From Campanula takesimana (lineage: Eukaryota; Streptophyta; Magnoliopsida; Asterales; Campanulaceae): a DNA stretch of 64,000 nt. Position numbers and translations under genes: made by a program. The notes beneath the pieces were generated by a model that was not told where the DNA came from, made no database searches, and saw only the letters and a program-made list of their open reading frames with translations. Location of the stretch: NCBI GenBank assembly GCA_026119855.1, contig JAOWBW010001049.1:620001-684000 (forward strand), written 5' to 3'. This document shows positions 51,635-62,004 of this stretch, one piece after another. Numbering within the stretch: the stretch's first letter is position 1; every line of letters begins with the position of its first letter.

Positions 51635-53492
51635 TATTGATGTGTTTATGCAAATCTTGCATGTAGCTACTTGATAGAATGTGGCTTCGTGATTACTTGA
51701 TACATGGTATGAATAACTAAAGAATTGGGTTATGGAACTAGATAGAGCATGATTAACTATACTACATACTTGAATTTGATACGTGTATATTGGAAGTGCT
51801 ATAAGTAAGCACTAAAGTGTAAATGATTTGGTTTTTAATCGTGTATATACTCAATGAAGTATATAAAATATAAAGAAGATATCTTGTCTTGAAATGAGTT
51901 CCTAAAGAAAAAGGGACTAGTGTAATATGAAGATCATTCATATAATCGTGAATACTACGATTTAAGTTAATAAGAATAACTACAGAACACAATATGTATT
52001 GGAAAATGTATTCGATTATTAACGATACATGTACGTGAGATATGACTGTGACTAGGTATGATGGGACCTATTCTACGTATTTAGAGTATAATGTATTGAG
52101 CTCTATTTGATAGTAAGGGTATCGTGATAGACACTTTAATGTGTTAAACATGATATGAATATGTACGTGCAAACTTGGCATGTGACAAAGTAATATAGAA
52201 TGATATACCCTACTATTTGTTTGAGGTCAGTTATTAATAGACTCTAACTTGGATTGACCGTGTCATATGGACACTCTACGTGCCATTGTTAGATTGATTT
52301 GTCTTCGAAATGATTGCGTACGTGTACGTGTATTCTCGTGAGCACATGATACATGATTACATGGTGCATATTCTCGTGAGCACATGATACATGATTACAT
52401 GGTGCATAAAGACTGGTCCACTAGTATGGGACTTAGTTCTATTCTCGTAGTTCAAGTAAACATCTACTTGTGCATTCTTGTGTGAGTCCAGCTGGTTCTC
52501 CTTGCTTGTTCAGAAATATACAGGTTCACGCTTGTCGCGAGAGCTGGGGCTTAAGTGACAATTGGGTCCCTATGTATTTGCGCTTGACCCCTTACTACCG
52601 GCCATAGTAAGGGCATAGCTTCCTTGGTTGGAGCAATAAGCCTGACTTAAGTGAATGCTAAACTCGTGAACACCTTGTGAATCTTGTTCTTGGGAATGAC
52701 ACTGGTTACCGGGTCTTCTTATATACTGCATAGCTGTCTCTTGTTCTTGATCGTGGTTGTCCTCAGCTATACAAGTATCGACAACAATGGTATTCTTGGG
52801 AGGAATAAGGAAGGATTCAGGTAATGATACGTGATAGGCCTATGTGCATCTTGGTGAGCTGGTCTAGCCTCTCACACTACTTGACTACTTGTTACCTGAA
52901 CCTTTCTTGAGCTTGATTACTTGTTGGGTTGGCTTAGCCTCTCCTATACTTGTTACTTGATGATATTTGATATATGTTTAGTTGAGTATCTACTTGTATT
53001 GCATGATAACATGACATATAGTTGCATGTTAATAGCTTACTGAGATTTATCTCACCCTTTATTTGTTTAATTGTTCCCCCCCCAGGAAAGCAGGGGATAG
53101 TATGCAGTGAGGCTCGACTTAGCTGGGAACTTACTCAGCAGGATATTCTTGTTCGAAGTTAGTGTCCTTTTATATTTTGGTAAGGACGATCTTGTATTAG
53201 TTAATAAACTCTGGGCTTGTATTGGGGTAGTATTTGTTGTCCCTAGACAGTTCTTGATGCCAGCTTATTTGCTAGGCATGTCTTCCGCTGTATGTAACCT
53301 TGTTTGGTTTTAATTTTCTTGGTCTAGAACTCGTGTGAGCTATCTTAGCTCCATACTCTTGAGTATATATATCATGTCAGTTTTGTTTTTAACAGGTATT
53401 GTTCCTGTTTCCCGTTAGTTTCTTGTTTTTTGTTAGTTACGCGCACCAGGTTCGAGGTTCTATTAGGGAATCCCGGGACTTGGGGCGTGTCA
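51635..53492 (+). repeat. Truncated 5' LTR of gypsy-B
   Basis: It aligns with 56798-58657 at about 98% by eye. The left breakpoint shares tattg with the array sequence it joins, a microhomology typical of deletion by end joining. The hairpin tgagatttatctca is at 53041-53054. Confidence 0.9.
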
Positions 53493-54816
53493 GGTTGGTA
53501 TCAGAGCTATGGTTAGCTCTAAGCCTGGATAGGGTCTATGGCCTAGGTTGGGTTAGTCTTGGGTGTGTTTTCGACGCCGAGTGCTTCGTTACTTGTTGTC
53601 ATACCAGGCATAGGACTGGTGTTGATAGTGTTGATCCAATTGGATTAGATGGTTTGAGAATCGAGAGCGCGAGTCTTCAAAGACTTAGGCGTATCTATCT
53701 TGTCTTATGGACATTGTTTCGTGCTATATATGCATGCTTGTCCTTATCTCGTGAATTGCGTGGAAGTGTATTCTCTAGTAAGAGACTACGTGTTGATATT
53801 GTTATTAGTAAGAGCTTGATAGAAGTGTGGGTGATAACACCCTATACGTTATAAGTTGACTTGGTCATGTTACCTAGATGGGACATTGATGTGATACGTG
53901 TTATGGCTTGGCTCTTACGTGTTATGATTTGGCTTTTTATATGTTATGCCATTCTTGTTTACCACACTAGATGGTAAATATTACTATGCTAGTATGCTTG
54001 ATTATATATGTGAGCATGATAGATTTATGTATAACATTCATGTTCTGCATTGAAAGTCCAAAAAGGGGGTCTCGAGATTATATTGGGTATTTAACCTATG
54101 TGATTGACAGTGGAATTCCTACTGAGTAGTACATGTTATTTGATGAGAAACTTGGATTATCTTGAGTTGTTACAGTGCGAATACAGTGCTGACATCATGA
54201 TTAATGTTCTTGACCTCGATTGAGTTAAAAGAGTTGAAGATTCAACTTGAGAAATTTCTTGATAAAGGATATATCTATTTTGAAGTGGATGCCTGAAGTA
54301 ACCATCTTTGTTGACCTATAAGTGGAAACAACCAAGGTATGCGTGTTCTTGAGATTTTCTTGATCTTGTTAGAGATTCATTAATGAATTTCGAAGGCAGC
54401 TCTATCGTTAATTATTTGACACCGAGAGCTACACCTTTTCGATGGATTGATAAACGTCAAGTCAATGTTTAAATATTGAAACAATGGATGATCACGACTC
54501 AGTATTTGAGATTGCCTAGTGGATTTGACTAGTATTACAGTGATCTGGAGGATATGACCAGTTCTATGATTTTTAGTGGATATGTCAAGTTTCACCAATA
54601 TAGTGGATTGACTAATCGAGTCTGCTTGACTTTATGTGTTTCGATGTTATAATTGATACATCTGGATTGCATAGAATATTTGTGAGCATACGTGTAATAT
54701 CTATTTATGAGTATATGTGTATAGTCTTGATGCTCTTGAGTTCTATTTGTTGATTATATATGTTATAATCTTGATCAGTAAAATTCAAGGACGAATTTTC
54801 TTTAAGGTGGGGAGGA
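53493..54816 (+). pseudogene. Interior of gypsy-B: primer site, leader, RT relic and polypurine tract
   Basis: Starting with ggttggtatcagagctatgg, the leader resembles that of gypsy-A for ~200 bp. At 54213-54292 a plus-strand frame reads SIELKELKIQLEKFLDKGYI and then diverges. This matches the ELKxLKxQLxELLDKGFI block at the start of gypsy RT. Gag, protease, the RT catalytic core, RNase H and integrase are absent, so this is a deletion derivative. The purine tract aaggtggggagga ends at 54816. Confidence 0.75.
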
Positions 54817-57800
54817 TGTAACGCCCATCCTTAATCTCGTTAAATATTTGACTTATTTGTTAAATTCTTGACTTGCTTGTTAAATTCTTGACTAGCATAT
54901 TTATATGCTATTTTATTTGAGTTAATTATTTAACTACTTTAGAAAATTAAGGTGGTTAAATGTCAAAGTTGAAAGTTTAGGGGTCTTTTTGTCAAAGTTA
55001 GAACTTAAGGGGCCTAGTGGCAATTCTTGGAAAGTTCCAAGTATATAATGTTTGTTTGCCTGAGAAAGGCAATTCATTTCTCAATCTTTCCCGTACTTTC
55101 TCTCTGTTTCATGAAGGGAGTTCAATTTTACCCTATTCTCGACTCCTCGAGCTTAATTATCTCTCTGTTCGTGATTCCGGTCCCGGATAAATATTCGTGG
55201 CGTTGAATAGAGCGTTCTAGATCGATCAGAAATTAATTTGGGTCAACTTGATTTCGGACTAGGTAAGTTATTGACTCCCCCTTACTTGTAATAACATGCA
55301 TATATGTTATTCCCACTACTTGTTCTTGTTAAAATTGTGTTTTGAGCAATTTTTGTGATACTTGTAATTTTAGGACGAAGGGAGTATAAATATGCTGCGT
55401 ACAAAAGAAACTTGAAAAATTGGTTCAAATTGGTTAACCTCCTGGGTTTGTTGGTTTGTTAAAAGATTAGTAGGAAATTATACTCCTATTCGTGAGATGG
55501 TAAAATAGTAACTTGATTTAAATATTATTAGAAAAATTGTACCATTATTTGTGGTACGGGAAAATGAATGGAAGTATCCCTAAATGGGTATATTAGTATA
55601 TTATAAAATTGTACTTATACTTTTGGGGACAGTGAAATATTAAATTGGAATAAAAGGAAATTATCCTATTATTTATGGGACGGTAAAAGAAATGAATTGG
55701 GCTTGAAATAGTGTCTTGGGTATTGCCTAAGGGTTAGTAAAAGTATACTCCTACGCTTGGGACGAAGAATTCTAAGCCTGGGAAAGAATTTGAGTGTTGC
55801 TGAAAATCGCACCAGGCGCCCGCCTGGTGATCCCTTGAGCGCCGCCCTTTTCAACAGAAGTTTTGGGTTTCTAAAGTGCTAGAACAGGCGCCCGCCGGAT
55901 CCCTTGTAGGCGCCCGCCCGGTCCCCTGTTTCAACTAAAGTGTTTTAAATCTAAATTAAATTGAAAGCTTATCCCTCCTAAGGCATATAGCCTTAAGATA
56001 AAATGTCCTAGCAAGTGTTGTGACACCTTAGGGGTATCAGAAGTGAGTCTTGAACATGATTACTCATTAAATTAAAATGAGAACTTGAGTATAAAAGGAA
56101 GAACTCTTTTATGTGTCTTGAAAGTGCTATGAACCAGCACTTATGTGTTATGCTTGTCTTGGAACCTATGTTTGTGCACCTTGAGAGTACCAAATTAGTC
56201 TCTTGAGCTTGAATATCCTATGTAGGGGATTATGAACTTGTAAGTATGAGTTATATAGCTCATTTACTTAATTTGAACTCGAAGTATTCTTGGTATAGGT
56301 TTAGGGTACTACCCTATATGGCCTAGATGAGTGTTGTAGAACACTCTAGTACTGAAAAATAGTCCCTTTGTGAACAAATGAAATGTGGACTTAAATCATA
56401 ATTAAATGATAACTTGAGTATAAGAGTAGTAACTCTTTTATGTGTCTTGAAGTTAATGTTTGTGTACCTTAGGGGCACCAACTAATGTCTTGAGCTTGAA
56501 TGTCCTAAGAATAGAATTAGGATTTTGTAAGAGTAAATATATAACTCTTATACATGCTTGAATGCCCAAATATTGTAGTTATAACTTGAAGTATAAGATA
56601 ATTAACTCTTGTACATGTTTAACCATCCAAAGAAATAGATTGAGAACTTGGATATAAGATGATAAAATCTTGTATAAGTCTTGATTGTCTTGAATGTCTT
56701 GGATGTCTTAAGTTGGGACAGTAACTTGAGTATAAGATAACTAAATCTTGTACATGCCTTGAAACCAATACATGTGTATGGTAATAACTTGAAAGATTAT
56801 TGATGTGTTTATGCAAATCTTGCACGTAGCTACTTGATAGAATGTGGCTTCGTGATTACTTGATACATGGTATGAATAACCAAAGAATTGGGTTATGGAA
56901 CTAGATAGAGAATGATTAACTATACTACATACTTGAATTTGATACGTGTATATTGGAAGTGCTATAAGTAAGCACTAAAGTGTAAATGATTTGGTTTTTA
57001 ATCGTGTATATACTCAATGAAGTATATAAAATATAAAGAAGATATCTTGTCTTGAAATGAGTTCCTAAAGAAAATAGGGACTAGTGTAATATGAAGATCA
57101 TTCATATAATCGTGAATACTACGATTTAAGTTAATAAGAATAACCACAGAACACAATATGTGTTGGAAAATGTATTCGATTATTAACGATACATGTACGT
57201 GAGATATGACTGTGACTAGGTATGATGGGACCTACTCTACGTATTTAGAGTATAATGTATTGAGCTCTATTTGATAGTAAGGGTATCGTGATAGACACTT
57301 TAATGTGTTTAACGTGATATGAATATGTACGTGCAAACTTGGCATGTGACAAAGTAATATAGAATGATATACCCTACTACTTGTTTGAGGTCTGTTATTA
57401 ATAGACTCTAACTTGGATTGACCGTGTCATATGGACACTCTACGTGCCATTGTTAGATTGATTTGTCTTCGAAATGATTGCGTACGTGTACTTGTATTCT
57501 CGTGAGCACATGGTACATGATTACATGGTGCATATTCTCGTGAGCACATGATACATGATTACATGGTGCATAAAGACTGGTCCACTAGTATGGGACTTAG
57601 TTCTATTCTCGTAGTTCAAGTAAACATATACTTGTGCATTCTTGTGTGAGTCCAGCTGGTTCTCCTTGCTTGTTCGGAAATATATAGGTTCACGCTTGTC
57701 GCGAGAGCTGGGGCTTAAGTGACAATCGGGTCCCTATGTATTTGCGCTTGACCCCTTACTACCGGCCATAGTAAGGGCATAGATTCCTTGGTTGGAGCAA

Positions 57801-58657
57801 TAAGCCTGACTTAAATGAATGCTAAACTCGTGAACACCTCGTGAATCTTGTTCTTGGGAATGACACTGGTTACCGGGTCTTCTTATATACTGCATAGCAG
57901 TCTCTTGTTCTTGATCGTGGTTGTCCTCAGCTATACAAGCATCGACAACAATGGTATTCTTGGGAGGAATAAGGAAGGATTCAGGTAATGATACGTGATA
58001 GGCCTATGTGCATCTTGGTGAGCTGGTCTAGCCTCTCACACTACTTGACTACTTGTTACCTGAACCTTTCTTGAGCTTGATTACTTGTTGGGTTGGCTTA
58101 GCCTCTCCTATACTTGTTACTTGATGATACTTGATATATGTTTAGTTAAGTATCTACTTGTATTGCATGATAACATGACATATAGTTTCATGTTAATAGC
58201 TTACTGAGATTTATCTCACCCTTTATTTGTTTAATTGTTCCCCCCCCCAGGAAAGCAGGGGATAGTACGCAGTGAGGCTCGACTTAGCTGGGAACTTACT
58301 CAGCAGGATATTCTTGTTCGAAGTTAGTGTCCTTTTATATTTTGGTAAGGACGATCTTGTATGAGTTAATAAACTCTGGGCTTGTATTGGGGTAGTATTT
58401 GTTGTCCCTAGACAGTTCTTGATGCCAGCTTATTTGCTAGGCATGTCTTCCGCTGTATGTAACCTTGTTTGGTTTTAATTTTCTTGGTCTAGAACTCGTG
58501 TGAGCTATCTTAGCTCCCTACTCTTGAGTATATATATCATGTCAGTTTTGTTTTTAACAGGTATTGTTCCTGTTTCCCGTTAGTTTCTTGTTTCTTGTTA
58601 GTTACGCGCACCAGGTTCGAGGTTCTATTAGGGAATCCCGGGACTTGGGGCGTGTCA
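54817..58657 (+). repeat. 3' LTR of gypsy-B (3,841 bp)
   Basis: It starts tgtaacgccc and ends ggcgtgtca. In order it holds a TATA box tatataat (55042-55049) with a CT-rich leader, paired CpG-rich boxes (caggcgcccgcc type, 55812-55922) and a run of degenerate repeats (56070-56790). In the repeats, aacttgagtataa-aactctt-tgtcttgaa recurs about five times. The hairpin tgagatttatctca follows (58205-58218), then a cccccccaggaaagcag tract. Confidence 0.95.
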
Positions 58658-59180
58658 GTTTGCCTATTGTATCTAACTGAATTGTTATGAACATTGTATT
58701 GGATACAATAGGGAAGTAGCTAGTTTATCCAATAGCAATGTGTATGAACATTGATGTTGGATACAATAGGTGTTTTCCTATTGTATCTAACTGAATTGTT
58801 ATGAACATTGTATTAGATACAATAGGGAAGTAGCTAGTGTATCCAATAGTAATGTGTATGAACATTGCTGTTGGATACAATAGATGTTTGCTTATTGTAT
58901 CTAACTGGATTGTTATGAACATTGTATTGGATACAATAGGGAAGTAGCTAGTGTATCCAATAGCAATGTGTATGAACATTGCTGTTGGATACAATAGGTG
59001 TTTGCCTATTGTATCTAACTGGATTATTATGAACATTGTATATATAATAGGGAAGTAGCTAGTGTATCCAATACCAATATGTATGAACATTGTTGTTGGA
59101 TACAATAGGTGTTTGCCTATTGTATCTAACTGAATTGTTATGAACATTGTATTGGATACAATAGCTATTTAGTATTTTGC
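58658..59180 (+). repeat. 114-bp tandem array, ~4.6 units
   Basis: Units start with gtttgcctattgtatctaac at 58658, 58772, 58886, 59000 and 59111. Each contains the inverted words ttggatacaata and tgtatccaata. Because 114 is 38 codons, the minus strand stays open for 140 codons (58725-59147). I treat this as a by-product. The same array flanks copia-2 and gypsy-B. Confidence 0.95.
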
Positions 59181-59503
59181 CTATTTTTTCAAAACTATAT
59201 CTTCAAGGATGTAGTTTGATTCGTCTCGTCGAGACAAAAAAATCAGTGTTCTCGGATTATTTTTTCGATTTATAGTTAATGAGATATTTAATTTTGAAAA
59301 TTTAGGGAAATTTTGGGTGATGACGTGGCAAATTCTGAAAAACACATGGTATTTTGCCCTTCCCTTTGTCTGTCAACCTAATTACAAGAATGCCACCAAA
59401 TTTTTAAACTAAAAAGGTAATCTAAACCCTTGATTTGTGTCTAATCCAATGGTTATCCTTTGTTCTCATGGTTCTCATGTAATTGGGTTCTCATAGGAGC
59501 ATG

Positions 59504-59507
<4 letters not shown>

Positions 59508-59576
<69 letters not shown>
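59508..59576. repeat. (TA)n tract, right flank of the TIR element
   Basis: About 34 TA units follow the right terminus gagcatgaccc of the TIR element. Confidence 0.95.
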
Positions 59577-59579
<3 letters not shown>

Positions 59580-59736
59580 ATTGGATACAATAGAGAAGTA
59601 GCTAGTGTATCCAATTGCAATGTGTATGAACATTGCTGTTGGATATAATAGGTGTTTGCCTATTGTATCTAACTGGATTGTTATGAACATTGTATTGGAT
59701 ATAATAGGAAAGTAGCTAGTGTATCCAATATCAATA
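59577..59736 (+). repeat. Further 114-bp array units beyond the (TA)n tract
   Basis: About 1.4 units (agaagtagctagtgtatcc, gtttgcctattgtatctaac) continue right of the (TA)n tract and run up to the gypsy-C LTR. They probably come from a second, adjacent copy of the same TIR element, or from an array into which the element inserted. Confidence 0.8.
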
Positions 59737-61883
59737 TATCACGACCCGAAAAATAGGCTCTATTTTATTAATAATTAAATGATTATTATTTAATTATTTG
59801 CTTGTTTGTTTATTTAAATTATTATTTATTTAAATATTATGTGTGCAATTTATGTGTTATAATAATTATGCCTAGCATTTTATTTGGGTTATTTGGGTTA
59901 GTGTGGTTTTGTTGAGTCTTAATTGTTTGTAGGGAGTGTAATATTTGTGTGTAGTGTGAGAGAGGGGGCCTTAGTGCAACATTTTGAATTATTTCCCTAC
60001 TCCCTCCCTACTCCTCCCCTTCTCCCTCATACACTCCACCTCCCATCCTCCTCTCCCTCACTCCTCTCCACCCTCTCCCAGCAATCTCTCTCTCTCTCCT
60101 CCAAGTTTGGTAAGTTTTTCTTCATCTTCCTTCTCTCTTCATTTTCTCCATCTTCCTCTCATCTTCTCTCATTTCTTGAAACATGAACCTTGTTTAGATC
60201 GTCGATAGGATCGTAGGAAGCCAAAAAGAATCGAAATCCATCAACTTTGAGAATTTGCAAGTAAGTTACTTTTCCCCCATTTTGATGCTAAAATGTTCAT
60301 ATCATGTTTATATGATGTTTGATATGTTATATTTGAAGTTTGATTGAGTTTTGAATTTGTTTAGAATTTATTTTGAATTCATTTGAGTTTTGGGTAAAAA
60401 TGGTGGATTGATGAATGTTGGGTTTGATTCTTGGTTTTGGGTTGATAAATGTTGTATTTGGATTCCCATTCTAGTTATAAGTGGTTTTGGTACATTTTAG
60501 AACTTGTAGAAGGAGTTGAGTTTGAGTCTTTGGTGTTTTGGGAGAATTTGGTTCGAAACTTGTAAAACCCAGCTCTGTTTTCCGCCCAGCCCGTAGACCA
60601 GGCGCCCGCCTGACCCCCTCCAAGCGCCCGCCTACATGTCATTTTCGGAAGACCTGACTTTCTGGAAATTCAAGCGCCCGCCTGCCTCATTCCAGGCGCC
60701 CGCCTGCCGCCTGTCCCAGGAATTTGACATTTTGCTTGGTTTAAGACTTAAGGCTTAAACTAGTTTAGGTTTAATCCTTCTACTTAACTTAAGATAACAC
60801 CGTGGAACACTTTATAGTGTGGATTTGATTCTTTTGTGAATAAATGTGATGTGAAATTTATTTAAGTACCATTTTGGTAATGTAGTTCATCTTTGTTGTG
60901 CGATTTGGATTGGTTTACCTTTGTGGTAATTTAATTGGATTGGTTCCCTACTTCGGAACCTTAAGTTGATCATTCATGCTAAATTATTATTACTTAGCAT
61001 TTAATTAGAAGCCCAGCTGACATATTTGTTGCATCGGGCGATGGGAAGGATTATAATGGCAAGGCCAAGTCCATTATAATGTTGACCATTGTTTTGCCCT
61101 TACTTTACCCCTTCTCCAGATTGGCCTTGGAAAGGATAAGTCAGCGTTCCTTTGTGAATGTATCTGGCTAGCGGGCGTGACTTTGTGTCATGGTCCTTGT
61201 CCCTTGTGACACTTTTATGTTATTGGTTCCGGTACCGGGGTTTCTCTTCGGCTTTCATGCTATTATGAAGATGATGATTTGTTGATTATTGAAGCTGCGC
61301 AGCGATCCTTTATTTGGATGTTCCGGTTTGGAAAACCTTGGCTATATCCTTTGTTATGTGTTTATTTCCGCTGCTATCTGTTATATGATAATTGCTATGT
61401 GCTATGTGATAATTATATTGGTTTATTGCTTATTGCATCATAGCATGTCATGTAGTTGCATTAGTAACTTATTGAGATTTATCTCACCCCCTTCCTTTTT
61501 ATCTTTGTTTTTCCTTAACCTCCCCCCAGGTGCTAAGGAATAGTCTCGCTGATCACGAGAAAGAGGACGTCGAGTGTGGATCCATTCTTTTGGGGAAGGT
61601 TGTTATAGGTTGGTTTACATTATGTAAATGTGTAACCATTTTGGGATAGTTGTACCAAACAATGACGTCACTAAGAATTGTATATTTGTAATTTGTTGGG
61701 CATAAACTTGTGGAAGTTTATGTTAGTTGTAATTGGTTTTTATCAAACTTGGTTTTGTAAAACTTTGGTTCTTCACCCTTTTGGTGTCAATTGGAATTTT
61801 TAACTTCAGTATTTCAAAGTTTTGGTTATAGAGTCGACGTCCAGCTCGCGGTCCCGGGGCCCGCGGGGTCCGGGGTCGCGACA
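59737..61883 (+). repeat. 5' LTR of gypsy-C (2,147 bp)
   Basis: It starts tatcacgaccc (TG apparently mutated to TA) and ends gggtcgcgaca. CpG-rich boxes (aggcgcccgcctg, agcgcccgcct, twice each) lie at 60598-60712. The hairpin tgagatttatctca is at 61473-61486, followed by ccccccaggtgctaagg. The second LTR is outside the window, so the left boundary rests on the TA-CA ends and on the array junction. Confidence 0.85.
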
Positions 61884-61885
61884 GT

Positions 61886-61897
61886 TGGTATCAGGGC
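61886..61897 (+). promoter_or_regulatory. Primer binding site of gypsy-C
   Basis: The word tggtatcagggc lies 2 bases after the LTR. It has one mismatch to the initiator-tRNA complement tggtatcagagc. Confidence 0.9.
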
Positions 61898-62004
61898 TAT
61901 GGCATTAGCTCTAAGTATAAGTCTAGGTGGATTAGTATGACCTAGGTGGGTAGTAGAGTGCGGAGTGATTAATGGTTGATGTTTTATGTAGGTAATTACT
62001 CGCA

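Larger units (their letters stand above)
51635..58657 (+). mobile_element. Gypsy-B: pol-less Ty3/gypsy element with truncated 5' LTR
   Basis: The full 3' LTR is 54817-58657 (3,841 bp). The 5' LTR retains only its last 1,858 bp (51635-53492). Between them lie the iMet primer site (53496-53507), 1.3 kb of interior with an RT relic, and a purine tract aaggtggggagga (54804-54816). The interior is far too short for gag-pol. The leader is clearly homologous to gypsy-A. Loss of the 5' half of the 5' LTR, including the TATA region, means that it cannot be transcribed normally. Confidence 0.9.
40328..59507. mobile_element. (TA)n-inserted TIR element with subterminal tandem array, interrupted by copia-2 and gypsy-B
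   Basis: Inverted arms lie at 40328-40690 and about 59165-59507. The outer parts share gtgctc-atgagaacc, catgagaacca and a distinctive inner block with tctcgtcgaga next to attttttcg. Both outer ends abut (TA)n, as expected if the element targets TA repeats (compare the rice Micron elements). The subterminal sequence is built from the words ttggatacaata and tgtatccaata. No transposase gene remains. The element carries two later retrotransposon insertions. Confidence 0.7.

Noticed and set aside
53399..53854. 151-codon plus-strand frame across the gypsy-B LTR end and primer site
   Set aside because: It spans the LTR-primer site junction and the untranslated leader, and the protein resembles no gag.
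58725..59147. 140-codon minus-strand frame with a 38-residue repeat (MFITIQLDTIGKHLLYPT)
   Set aside because: The 114-bp array unit is a multiple of three without stops. The peptide is an automatic by-product and other array pieces break it.
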